A stretch of 7,033 nucleotides of DNA from an uncultured Oscillospiraceae bacterium (GTDB lineage: Bacteria; Bacillota; Clostridia; Oscillospirales; Oscillospiraceae), in contig CAADSF010000337.1 of assembly GCA_900751035.1 (NCBI GenBank), positions 1-7,033 of the forward strand, in the 5' to 3' direction. The notes below the pieces were generated by a model. That model was given only the letters and a program-made list of their open reading frames with translations, was not told the DNA's origin and ran no database searches. Shown here one piece after another: positions 1 to 6,582 of the stretch. A program made the translations under genes and the position numbers. Every line of letters begins with the position of its first letter. Within the stretch, counting starts at the first letter, position 1.

Positions 1-3
1 AAC

Positions 4-93
4 CAGTTTTTCGAACTTTTTTAAAGTTCGAAAAACTGCCTCAGCGGGGCGAAAAGACTTTTTCGACACGCTGAGCTCTCCCAAAGGGAGAGC
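4..93. repeat. Three tandem hairpins, probable interspersed palindromic repeat
   Basis: No coding potential is seen here. Three inverted repeats lie back to back. The first has 16-bp perfect arms at 4-19 and 23-38. The second has 7-bp arms at 40-46 and 69-75, a symmetric 3x3 internal loop and an inner 6-bp stem at 50-55 and 60-65. The third has 8-bp arms at 75-82 and 86-93. The last arm (GCTCTCCC aaa GGGAGAGC) resembles short palindromes that I recall as very common between genes in Oscillospiraceae-type genomes; that family match is memory and was not checked. The first hairpin may continue left of the window. Confidence 0.5.
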
Positions 94-130
94 CAAGGGT
101 CTGTACCCCGTTACATAGCATATTGGTATG

Positions 131-163
131 AAAATTGGAGCGTATCTGTACCGATACGCTCCA
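131..163 (-). terminator. Possible intrinsic terminator downstream of the SLH gene
   Basis: An 11-bp perfect stem has arms at 136-146 and 153-163 around a 6-nt loop. On the minus strand it is followed by ATTTTC, a short U-tract. It lies about 85 bases beyond the stop codon of the large surface protein gene and would be the second 3' hairpin of that transcript. The U-tract is weak, so termination efficiency is uncertain. Confidence 0.45.
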
Positions 164-211
164 TTAACTGTTTTACGACCGCCCATCAAAATCGGTTGGC
201 TGTGTTTTTAT

Positions 212-242
212 ATGGGGCTGTCTCATACAGAGACAGCCCCAT
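212..242 (-). terminator. Strong hairpin just after the SLH gene stop codon
   Basis: A 13-bp perfect stem (ATGGGGCTGTCTC, a 5-nt loop, then its complement) begins 6 bases after the TAA of the surface protein gene. On the minus strand it is followed by ATAAAAAC rather than a U-tract, so it is not a textbook intrinsic terminator. It may protect the mRNA 3' end, or work with the 131-163 hairpin. Confidence 0.45.
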
Positions 243-248
243 TTGGGA

Positions 249-3200
249 TTATTTTGCAGCTTTGGTCAGGTAGGTGTAGATCGCCATGGCGACCTCGGCG
301 CGCGTTGCGTTCTGCACGGCGTTTCTGGCCTGTTCAGAGGTCAGGATGCCCTCTGCGGCGGCCCATTCGACGTTCTTCCGTGCCCAGGCGGAGACGGCTG
401 CGTCTGCGCTCAGCTGGCCATCGGCCTCCGTGAGCTCGACGCCGTTATATTCTGCGAAGCGGCTGAGGAACGCTGCCAGCTGTTCGCGGGTCACGGACTT
501 GTCCGGCTTGAACGTGCCGTCGGTGAAGCCCTTGACGATGTTGTTTGCAGCTGCCCACTCGACGGCCTCGGTGTAGTAGCGGCCTGCCGCCACATCCTTG
601 AAGCTGCCGCTCGTGTGAACAGCGGGTTCGCCCTGTGCTCTGTACAGGATTGTCACGACCATCGCGCGGGTCAGCTCGGCGTTCGGGCTGAACTTCGTGC
701 TTGAGGTACCGTTCATGATGCCCTTGCTGTACAGATAGTCGACCGCGTCATAGTACCGGTCGTTTTTGCTCACGTCGACGAACGGGAAGCTCTTGCCGGC
801 CTGATCAGATTTGCCGGGCTTGGCCGGAATGGCCGGCTTCACGTCGCCGTCCCGAATCAGAATCTTGCCGCAGTTCTCGCAGACGTATCTGCCAGTGCGC
901 GGATTCCAGCGGTAGCTGTGGCCGGTTGCGGGCAGAACCCTGCTGGACTTCACATCCTTGCAGCGGGAGCAGACCTCTTCCTCCTTGCCGTCTGCTTCGC
1001 AGGTCGGTTCGGTGCGCTTCGTCTCGTAATTGTGGCCGAGCGCCTCAAGCTCTTCGGTCTTCGTTGCGCTGCACTTCGCGCAGGTGTAGGTCCTGACGCC
1101 CTTCCCGGTGCAGGTCGGCTCGGTGGTGACAACGCCATCATCCCAGACGTGCTCGCCGGTGGCCTTGATGGCTTCTGTTTTGGTGTCCGTGTAGCCCTTC
1201 TCGCCGAAGGTGACGGAGGCGGTGTAGGTACGCAGGCCGTCCTCGGTGCAGTTGGGCTCTTTGGTGACAGCGCTGGTGATGACTGCGGCGACAGTCTCGG
1301 TGTGCGATGCGTCGTGTGCGCAGGTGAAGGTGGCCGACGCGTTTTCATAGCCGCTCCACGTCCATGCCGGTTCGCCGTACTGGTGGCCGGTCGCAGACAG
1401 GGTTTCGGTCTTGGTGCCGCCGCACGTCGGGCAGGTGTAGAAGGCGGAGCCGTCAGCCGTGCAGGTAGGCTCCTGACGCTTTGCGGTGTTCTCCGTCCAG
1501 TCGTGGTCGCCGGACTCGGTCGGGCAGTTTACATAATAGAAATCAATCCGGTCGTTTGCCTGAAGGAGATACTTGTCCAGCGTGGCGTAGGTCGTCGCGT
1601 CCAGCATGGGCATTTTGCCGTTGACGGTGTACATCCAGCCGGACCATTCGCCGTGCGCCGGATCACCGGCATACAGGCGGCAGCCCGCGGGGTCGGTCAC
1701 GCCGGTCACATAATTGCCGGAGCCAGTGTAGGTGTAGCTGTTGGAGGTCAGCGCGGATTCCAGCGCATTCCATGCCGTCCGGTAGGCGTTGCTCTTGCAG
1801 GTATAAGTTGCAGCCGTCAGATCGGCGAAGGCCGGTGCAAAGGGGCTGCCGGTCACGTTTACGGTGACGGTGATGTCCTGGACGGACGGGTCCTCAATGC
1901 CGGTGGTGCCGATCACGGTGACGACGGTGCTTACCGGCTGCTTATAGAACTGCTTGAACTGCGCGTAAGCAGGGTCGGAGCCGAACTTCTCATAATATTT
2001 GCCGTATTCGACGTAGGTCAGAACGCTGTCGATCCTGACGTGCGTGTTGTACTGCGGCTTGGTGACGGACAGCTTCTCGTGCGCGACCACGCTGGGAACG
2101 CTGGAACGGAAGCAGCGGTACTGCTCGGAGTTGTACCAGCCGTCGATATCGTCCACCTTCACGCCACGCCACTGGGATTCGGCCGAGGTGCGGAGGAACT
2201 TATAGCCGTCGCCGTCCGGAACGATCTCCATGAACGGCCACAGATCGCCGGTGACACTGTCGCGCGCGGTATTGGCCTTGCGGATGCCCTCCCAGTAGAC
2301 GTCCTCGGCGCAGACCTTCTTCATAAAGGCCGCGGCCGTGTCGATCTCCGTCTGGGTCATGGCGGGAACGGTGATCTGGATGTCCTTGCTTGCGAGGACC
2401 TGCATATTGGCATAGTCCTTGCCGGAGCCGCTGGGACGGGACAGGATCTTGACGGTCAGCGTGACCTTTGCGTCCTCCTGACCGGGCAGGGGCCGGTAGA
2501 CCCATGCGCGGGCGGCGTTGGCCTCCAAGGATTCCACGACCGATTCATCGCTGCTGGTAATCAGAATGGGGGTGTATTTTCCGTCAAAGTCCGCGCCGTA
2601 ATTGTCGGCAAAGACCTTGCGCATATCCGAGGTGGTGGGGAAATGGATGTCGGTGGTGACGTTGTTCACGTCGATCTTCTCGCCGGTCGCGGGGACATAG
2701 AGTGCGCCGTAGGGGTCCTGCGTGCCGCCGGCCAGCCAGAGCTCCAGACCTTCCTGATAATCAATGGCCTTCTGGGTGCCCTTGACCGTTACGGTGTAGG
2801 TGAAGTAGACCGTCAGGTCGTCGCGGCCGCTGTAGGTCAGCTTCGCGGTGAGGGTCACTCTCGTGTCCGTCTTCGGGCGGCTGACCTTCACGGTGTATGG
2901 TGCGTAGAACTTGGTGGTATTACTGCCAATGCCGATCACAGAGGTGCTCGAGGACTGCCATGTGACCTCGGCCCACAGATGCAGATCATCGGACGAATTG
3001 TAGTCCACGCTGCTCTCGTCCACACCTTCCTTGACCATGTAGTGCGGGACGGAGGTGAGGGTCGTGCTGTCGTTCAGCTCCTGCGGGATGCTGATGCGAT
3101 TGCCCTGTGTGCGCAGCGCTTCGATCGCCTTGCCCTCGTCCAGACCGAGGGCGACGGTCACGTCTTCCGCCTCGTCGGTGTACGCACCGCAGGTGAGGGT

Positions 3201-5654
3201 CAGCGTGGGCTTGCAGTACAGAGTGGTCGAGTAAGTCGTGCCGTTGTCGTTCCACTTATAATGCAGCGTGCCGTCCGCATCGATGCCGGCATGCGCGTCC
3301 GTGAACATATCCTTCGTGGAGACAGCGGCCTTCATCGCGACGGTAACGCCCTCGATGCCGCCAGCGGTCAGGCGGGCCTGCGCCATATCCAGAAGATTTT
3401 TATCCGTTCCGTATTTGGGCTGATAATTCTTTTTCAGAAGCGTCTTTGCGGCTTCGAGCTTTTCGCGGGCGGCCTTTTCCTCGTCGGACATATTTTTGCT
3501 CCAGCAGGCGTAGAGGTCGAAGAATTCTCCGTCCTCGCTGCCCTCATCGCCCCAGTCCCAGTCGCCGTCATCCCATTCGCGAAGCAGCTCCGCGCCGTCG
3601 GCGTATGCCGCCTTGCCGCTGGCGCTGGTAGACCAGCCCGCGAACGTGTAGCCTTCGCGGCTCAGCGTGCAGGCAGACAGGTGAATGGTCTCGTCAAACG
3701 GGGCGCGCTGGTCTTCCATGCTGCCCGTCACGTCAGCGCCGTTGGCGTTGTAGCGGATCACGTAGCTGAGGCTGTACCACTGCGCCTTGAGCGTCACGCC
3801 GCTGTCACGGTAGGCGCTGAGGTCATAGGAGGCCGTCACGCGGTCGCCCAGCGAGCCGTCCGCCAGCACGATATACCAGTCGTAATACCTCTTTCCGCTG
3901 GGGAATTTGGCGCTGTTCAGCGCGGGAAGCACCGCATGGCCGTTTTCGTCGATGGCGGCGTCCGGAATGGCTTCCTGATAGCCGTTGCCGTCAAAATGAA
4001 CGGGCAGATTGGACTGCTCGGCCTCCCAGAGCGCGTAGAGCGTGGTGTTTTCCGTCAGCTCGACTGCCGCGCCGTCGTTATAGACCTTTTCGCCCTCGGC
4101 TGAAAGCGCCCAGCCCGCGAAGCGGAAGCCCGCTTTCGTAAAGGCGTTGGGCGTCAGCGTGCCCTTGCCCCCGGTCAGCGTCTGCGCGTCCATCGTGCCC
4201 TCGCCGCCGTTCGCGTCGAAGGTGACGGTGACATTCTGCACAGCCTTGTCGACCCAGTTGATGATGAAGGTGACGCTGCCGCCGGGGATTTTCTCTGTGT
4301 AATCATAGGGCTCATCCAGCGGATAGACCTTATCGCCGAGGGTGCCGTCGGCATTCCTGATATACCAGCCGTCAAAGTCCTTGCCGGCGGGGAAGCTGCT
4401 GCCGCCGAACTTCAGCAGATTGTCCGTTACGGATTTCAGCTGCGTGTCCATGGTGGCAGTCCACCAGGTATTCACGCCGCCGAGGTTGCCGCCATAGCCG
4501 TTGCCGTCCAGCGTGACATTGAGCCGTTTGGACCATTGGGCGTAGAAGGTAACGGGGCCATTGTTGACCATCTCCTGCGTGACGCGGGCCGTAGTGGGCA
4601 CGACATACTTGCCCGATACATCGTCCTTTTCCGTGATGGTCTCGCCGCCCTTCGGGAGCGTCCACCAGCCTCTGAAGGAGTAGCTTACGCCGTCCTGTGT
4701 GCGGGCCGGCGCGGTGGGAATGGAATACTTGTCACCGACTGCGCTGGCCGTGTCGTTAATTTTGGGAGCGTCCGGATAGTTTGCGTCAAAATGCGCCGTC
4801 AGTTTATGTCCGGCCCACTGCGCATAGAGCGTGGTGTCCGCCGAGACGGTGATGTCCGCGCCGTCGGCATAGCTGTCGCCGCTGCCGTCCGCCGCAGTGT
4901 TCCAGCCGAGGAATTTTACGTCTCCGCCGTACTCCTTGCCGGAGAATTTCTTGCTGTACACGTTGGTGAAGGTGTTTGCGTTCAGCGCTGTTGCCGTACC
5001 GGCAGGAACAGTCTGCGCGGCCATTGTGCCGGAAACCGTTCCCTTGGTGTTGGCCTGATTGCCGTCAAAGGAAACGGTGACGTCCTGTGCGGCAAGGTCG
5101 GTGCAGCGGATATTTTTCAGCGTCATCTGGCAGGGCATCTCGAATGATTTTTCCGAAAAGAAATCAATCTCGAAAACATCGCCCTTCTTCACATCCAGAC
5201 TGTACGTACTGTATTTACTGCCTTCCGGCTTGTTGCTGCTACTGGCTTTAAACTGTGACTGTCCGTTGAGACGCAGGTCTGCATAGCTGTTGGTCGACTT
5301 GTCACTGATGGAGAATACGTATTTGAACCAGAAGGTGCAACCCTTTTTGAAGGTAAACGTTAGAACAGCATTTGTGTCATCATAATATTCTCCGCTGTCC
5401 TGATTATAAACAAGTGCGCTGGTTCCGTTTTTACCGGTGTCCCAGTTCGTAGTGTGATCTTCCGCTGAAAACGGCGTGGAAGTCACGGTGAAATAGTCGC
5501 CAAGGTTGTTGGGCCGGGGCGTTTCCGTCGTAAAATTCTGCGTAAAGATCGTTGCGTTGGCATTAAAGCCATAGCTTGCTGCGAATACCTGTGCGGGCAG
5601 CAGGCTCAGGAGCATGACCAGCACAAGCAGGATGGGTAGAATTCTCTTCTTCAT
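249..5654 (-). CDS. Large SLH-domain surface protein with InlB-type repeats and a DUF4430 (transcobalamin-like) module
   Basis: The gene encodes 1801 aa. The chosen start is ATG at 5654 (MKKRILPIL), preceded by AAGGAAGG; an in-frame TTG two codons upstream (5660) is a possible alternative. Residues 1-25 are a signal peptide (KKR, hydrophobic core, likely cleavage after VFA). Residues 26-190 are an unassigned beta-rich domain. Residues 192-718 hold six divergent InlB/Listeria-Bacteroides B-repeats (FDGN/FDAN start, GW core, LYAQW end). A Lys/Glu-rich helix follows at about 720-762. Ig-like beta modules span about 762-1097 (for example WQSSSTSVIG and VTLTAKLTYSG). Residues about 1100-1250 are a conserved-looking segment that I cannot name. 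A DUF4430-like module lies at about 1281-1377 (GWMYTVNGKMP, then NDRIDFYYV). Cysteine repeats run 1384-1597 and three SLH domains run 1623-1801. The SLH domains should bind secondary cell-wall polymer, displaying the rest outside the cell. The ligand is unknown; adhesion or cofactor/ligand binding are both possible. No catalytic motif is seen. Confidence 0.93.
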   Translation of the reverse strand: MKKRILPILLVLVMLLSLLPAQVFAASYGFNANATIFTQNFTTETPRPNNLGDYFTVTSTPFSAEDHTTNWDTGKNGTSALVYNQDSGEYYDDTNAVLTFTFKKGCTFWFKYVFSISDKSTNSYADLRLNGQSQFKASSSNKPEGSKYSTYSLDVKKGDVFEIDFFSEKSFEMPCQMTLKNIRCTDLAAQDVTVSFDGNQANTKGTVSGTMAAQTVPAGTATALNANTFTNVYSKKFSGKEYGGDVKFLGWNTAADGSGDSYADGADITVSADTTLYAQWAGHKLTAHFDANYPDAPKINDTASAVGDKYSIPTAPARTQDGVSYSFRGWWTLPKGGETITEKDDVSGKYVVPTTARVTQEMVNNGPVTFYAQWSKRLNVTLDGNGYGGNLGGVNTWWTATMDTQLKSVTDNLLKFGGSSFPAGKDFDGWYIRNADGTLGDKVYPLDEPYDYTEKIPGGSVTFIINWVDKAVQNVTVTFDANGGEGTMDAQTLTGGKGTLTPNAFTKAGFRFAGWALSAEGEKVYNDGAAVELTENTTLYALWEAEQSNLPVHFDGNGYQEAIPDAAIDENGHAVLPALNSAKFPSGKRYYDWYIVLADGSLGDRVTASYDLSAYRDSGVTLKAQWYSLSYVIRYNANGADVTGSMEDQRAPFDETIHLSACTLSREGYTFAGWSTSASGKAAYADGAELLREWDDGDWDWGDEGSEDGEFFDLYACWSKNMSDEEKAAREKLEAAKTLLKKNYQPKYGTDKNLLDMAQARLTAGGIEGVTVAMKAAVSTKDMFTDAHAGIDADGTLHYKWNDNGTTYSTTLYCKPTLTLTCGAYTDEAEDVTVALGLDEGKAIEALRTQGNRISIPQELNDSTTLTSVPHYMVKEGVDESSVDYNSSDDLHLWAEVTWQSSSTSVIGIGSNTTKFYAPYTVKVSRPKTDTRVTLTAKLTYSGRDDLTVYFTYTVTVKGTQKAIDYQEGLELWLAGGTQDPYGALYVPATGEKIDVNNVTTDIHFPTTSDMRKVFADNYGADFDGKYTPILITSSDESVVESLEANAARAWVYRPLPGQEDAKVTLTVKILSRPSGSGKDYANMQVLASKDIQITVPAMTQTEIDTAAAFMKKVCAEDVYWEGIRKANTARDSVTGDLWPFMEIVPDGDGYKFLRTSAESQWRGVKVDDIDGWYNSEQYRCFRSSVPSVVAHEKLSVTKPQYNTHVRIDSVLTYVEYGKYYEKFGSDPAYAQFKQFYKQPVSTVVTVIGTTGIEDPSVQDITVTVNVTGSPFAPAFADLTAATYTCKSNAYRTAWNALESALTSNSYTYTGSGNYVTGVTDPAGCRLYAGDPAHGEWSGWMYTVNGKMPMLDATTYATLDKYLLQANDRIDFYYVNCPTESGDHDWTENTAKRQEPTCTADGSAFYTCPTCGGTKTETLSATGHQYGEPAWTWSGYENASATFTCAHDASHTETVAAVITSAVTKEPNCTEDGLRTYTASVTFGEKGYTDTKTEAIKATGEHVWDDGVVTTEPTCTGKGVRTYTCAKCSATKTEELEALGHNYETKRTEPTCEADGKEEEVCSRCKDVKSSRVLPATGHSYRWNPRTGRYVCENCGKILIRDGDVKPAIPAKPGKSDQAGKSFPFVDVSKNDRYYDAVDYLYSKGIMNGTSSTKFSPNAELTRAMVVTILYRAQGEPAVHTSGSFKDVAAGRYYTEAVEWAAANNIVKGFTDGTFKPDKSVTREQLAAFLSRFAEYNGVELTEADGQLSADAAVSAWARKNVEWAAAEGILTSEQARNAVQNATRAEVAMAIYTYLTKAAK
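252..788 (-). other. Three C-terminal SLH domains
   Basis: Residues about 1623-1801 of the surface protein. SLH1 starts FPFVDVSKNDRYYDAVDYLY and carries TRAM. SLH2 starts FKDVAAGRYYTEAVEW and carries TREQ. SLH3 lacks the usual F-x-D opening and the F-x-P segment but keeps TRAEV near the end of the protein. In the SLH family the TRAE-type motif contacts pyruvylated secondary cell-wall polymer, so the protein is predicted to be attached non-covalently to the wall. The degenerate third domain is common in such trimers. Confidence 0.92.
864..1505 (-). repeat. Tandem cysteine-rich (CxxC) protein repeats
   Basis: Residues about 1384-1597 of the surface protein contain four related modules and a partial fifth. 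Each follows roughly H-x-W/Y, EPTC-x-x-D/G-G, YTC-x-x-C, TKTE and A-T/L-G-H. The second module is longer and has lost the CxxC (TCAHDASHTE). The last ends in a zinc-ribbon-like VCENCGK. They sit between the DUF4430 module and the SLH anchor and may act as a stalk. Metal binding is plausible from the Cys/His spacing but unproven. Confidence 0.8.
1524..1814 (-). other. DUF4430 / transcobalamin C-terminal-like module
   Basis: Residues about 1281-1377 of the surface protein read through AYRTAWNALESAL, then GEWSGWMYTVNGKMP, then LLQANDRIDFYYVNC. The spacing of SGWMYTVNG and a later D-x-I-x-F/W-x-Y is the hallmark I associate with DUF4430 (Pfam PF14478), a family named for likeness to the transcobalamin C-terminal beta domain. 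Many family members have no shown cobalamin binding, so function is open. Confidence 0.7.
3501..5081 (-). repeat. Six InlB-type B-repeats (Flg_new / Listeria-Bacteroides repeat)
   Basis: Approximate residues of the surface protein are 192-280, 285-374, 378-467, 475-543, 550-626 and 631-718. Most open with V-x-F-D-x-N and all end with L/F-Y/I-x-x-W. The fourth (FDANGGEGTMDAQTL, then FAGWALS) is nearest the family consensus at about 69 residues; the others are lengthened by insertions. Repeat 6 carries an acidic, tryptophan-rich insert (EWDDGDWDWGDEGSEDGEFF). The units are diverged, so this is an old expansion rather than a recent duplication. Confidence 0.9.
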
Positions 5655-5686
5655 ATGCAATGATTCCTTCCTTTTTTAATATCTAT

Positions 5687-5746
5687 CTGAAAGCCCATTT
5701 CAGCAACCGCTCACTCTTGCCGATTGCGTCAGCGGTTACGTGGGCT
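5687..5746 (-). promoter_or_regulatory. Structured leader upstream of the SLH gene with two exclusive folds
   Basis: On the minus strand, AGCCCA (5746-5741) can pair with TGGGCT (5697-5692), enclosing a 7-bp AACCGCT/AGCGGTT stem (5737-5731 with 5711-5705). TGGGC is also the loop of a local perfect hairpin, CTGAAA TGGGC TTTCAG (5703-5687). The two folds cannot form at once. The element ends about 10 bases before the ribosome binding site. No strong sigma-A promoter was found between the yezD terminator and the gene. Regulatory function is inferred. Confidence 0.35.
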
Positions 5747-5758
5747 GAATGCACGCAG

Positions 5759-5807
5759 AAAAAAACGCCCAAGCGAGTCTCTGTGTTCCAGAAACTCACT
5801 TGGGCGT
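5759..5807 (-). terminator. Intrinsic terminator after yezD
   Basis: A 19-bp stem has arms 5765-5783 and 5789-5807 with a 5-nt loop, followed on the minus strand by a run of seven T (5765-5759). In minus-strand RNA the two imperfect positions are G-U wobbles; in plus-strand RNA they would be C-A mismatches. This supports function on the minus strand, after the YezD gene and before the SLH gene. Confidence 0.88.
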
Positions 5808-5850
5808 CGGTTCTTCCGATGGCCCGGCCTCACAGCCTGCAAACCATATG

Positions 5851-6006
5851 TTACTTTTCGTCCAGCTTTTCGCTCCGGGTCGCCTCCATCTGAACGGGCA
5901 CGCCGTTGCGCATGACGATACGCATCTCCCCGTATTTCAGCTGGCGCAGTTCCGCGATAATCCGCTTTTCCGCCTTTGTCAGCCGAAGTTCATTCTGCTG
6001 CTCCAT
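5851..6006 (-). CDS. yezD: YezD family small protein (DUF2292)
   Basis: The gene encodes 51 aa. ATG at 6006 is chosen because AAAGGAG lies 7 bases upstream; a longer in-frame extension to 6174 would run back through the terminator and riboswitch and has no ribosome binding site. The protein starts MEQQNELRLTKAEKRIIAEL and continues with KYGEMRIVMRNGVPVQMEAT. This matches the short DUF2292 pattern of a helix followed by a basic/hydrophobic beta hairpin ending in a V-x-Q-x-E segment. There is no signal peptide or membrane segment, so it should be cytosolic. The molecular role of the family is not established; I recall members beside sulfur-uptake genes. Here the gene has its own promoter, a cobalamin riboswitch leader and a strong terminator, so it appears monocistronic unless readthrough reaches the SLH gene. 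Confidence 0.82.
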   Translation of the reverse strand: MEQQNELRLTKAEKRIIAELRQLKYGEMRIVMRNGVPVQMEATRSEKLDEK

Positions 6007-6033
6007 ATTGCGGCTCCTTTCACCGTCCGATAC

Positions 6034-6070
6034 AAAACAAAAAGCCGTGCGCCCCAAGCTGGCCGCACGG
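6034..6070 (-). terminator. Intrinsic terminator in the riboswitch expression platform
   Basis: On the minus strand the stem CCGTGCG (6070-6064) pairs with CGCACGG (6051-6045), with two more base pairs inside after one mismatch. It is followed by CTTTTTGTTTT. It lies between the cobalamin aptamer and the YezD start codon, where B12 binding would be expected to favour termination. Confidence 0.82.
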
Positions 6071-6075
6071 ACAAA

Positions 6076-6239
6076 GGCGTATAACACGCCCATGCTGTTT
6101 GGCTGCGGTGACGGCGCAAGCACAGGACAGCACTCAGCGTATCTGACTGATCCCTCCTTGCAGGAGGGCTTCACAGTGACCCACTCGTGGGGCTTTACAC
6201 CCCGTTCCGCCTGCGGGCCAAGGCCCGCGCACGCTGTCC
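6076..6239 (-). promoter_or_regulatory. Cobalamin (B12) riboswitch
   Basis: Read on the minus strand, the order of elements follows the cobalamin family (Rfam RF00174). An outer stem GGACA/TGTCC and GCGT/ACGC lead into a P3-like hairpin GCGGGCC/GGCCCGC (6228-6213). Next come GGAAC, P5 GGGG TGTAAAG CCCC (6203-6189), the block GGGTCACTGTGA, and a P6-like hairpin CCCTCC/GGAGGG. The B12-box-like CAGTCAGATACGC (6149-6137) follows. A downstream hairpin GGCGT GTTAT ACGCC (6090-6076) has a loop able to pair with the P5 loop over at least four bases, the expected L5-L13 kissing contact. A terminator follows. The P4 pairing is not obvious and the B12 box is shorter than consensus, so this may be a divergent form. 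B12 would be expected to repress expression. Confidence 0.8.
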
Positions 6240-6266
6240 GTCATTCGATTTGTTTGTTCTGTCTGT

Positions 6267-6295
6267 ACTATAACAAATACGCTGTCGGAAATCAA
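6267..6295 (-). promoter_or_regulatory. Sigma-A-type promoter for the riboswitch-yezD transcript
   Basis: On the minus strand, -35 TTGATT (6295-6290), a 17-base spacer and -10 TATAGT (6272-6267) predict a start near 6260. This gives a leader of about 250 nt that contains the whole cobalamin aptamer and its terminator. Confidence 0.78.
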
Positions 6296-6476
6296 GCCCG
6301 CAAACGGGATTTTAACAGGGAACTGTACAGTGCGCCTGTTTTATACGAAAAACGAAAAAACGGATGCAATTGGCAGTACATTGCAACGTTAAAAACTTAT
6401 CTTTAAAGCACTGGCGCGTAGCGCCTGAGGGGATTCGAATGCTGCATATTTCGGAGCACTCTGAAACTTAAAACAC

Positions 6477-6549
6477 ATCCCCTCCGTCATTTTCTTCGAA
6501 AATGCCACCTCACCTTATCGTGCGGGGCACGACAAGGGCAGGCTTTTTT
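6477..6549 (+). repeat. Palindromic intergenic repeat ending in a T-run
   Basis: The stretch begins ATCCCCTCCGTC. It contains CATTTTC/GAAAATG (6488-6494 with 6498-6504), GCCACCTC, and a hairpin CCTT-a-TCGTGC ggg GCACGA-c-AAGG (6513-6537). It ends GGC followed by six T (6541-6549). The outer GCC (6504-6506) can pair with GGC (6541-6543), so it can fold as a terminator-like structure on the plus strand. The order CCTCCGTC, small hairpin, GCCACCTC, hairpin, GGCTTTT resembles an interspersed repeat I recall from clostridial gut genomes; this was not checked. Confidence 0.5.
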
Positions 6550-6582
6550 GGGGGAAGCGCGTTTTCTTCTCCGCCGGCGCGG

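Noticed and set aside
918..4103. Very long open frame on the plus strand (1061 codons)
   Set aside because: It runs antisense to the SLH gene. Its product is a low-complexity Gly/Val/Arg/Ala sequence with no recognisable domain. Long antisense frames are expected opposite a GC-rich gene.
5701..5735. c-di-GMP-I riboswitch in the SLH leader
   Set aside because: GACGCAA and GGTTGC look like pieces of that motif, but only about 15 bases separate them and the required stems and tetraloop are missing.
6007..6174. N-terminal extension of the YezD frame
   Set aside because: It would translate the riboswitch tail and the terminator stem. ATG at 6006 has AAAGGAG at good spacing and matches the family start.
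6121..6240. SAM-I or molybdenum-cofactor riboswitch upstream of yezD
   Set aside because: The characteristic conserved blocks of those classes are absent, while the CACTGTGA block, B12-box-like segment and a likely L5-L13 contact fit cobalamin.
5906..6406. Plus-strand frame of 166 codons across the yezD leader
   Set aside because: It is antisense to yezD and the riboswitch, has no ribosome binding site and its product has no protein-like family signature.
6425..6447. tRNA fragment or attachment site on the minus strand
   Set aside because: ATTCGAATCC resembles a T-loop, but the closing G-C pair is wrong and no acceptor, D or anticodon arms are present.
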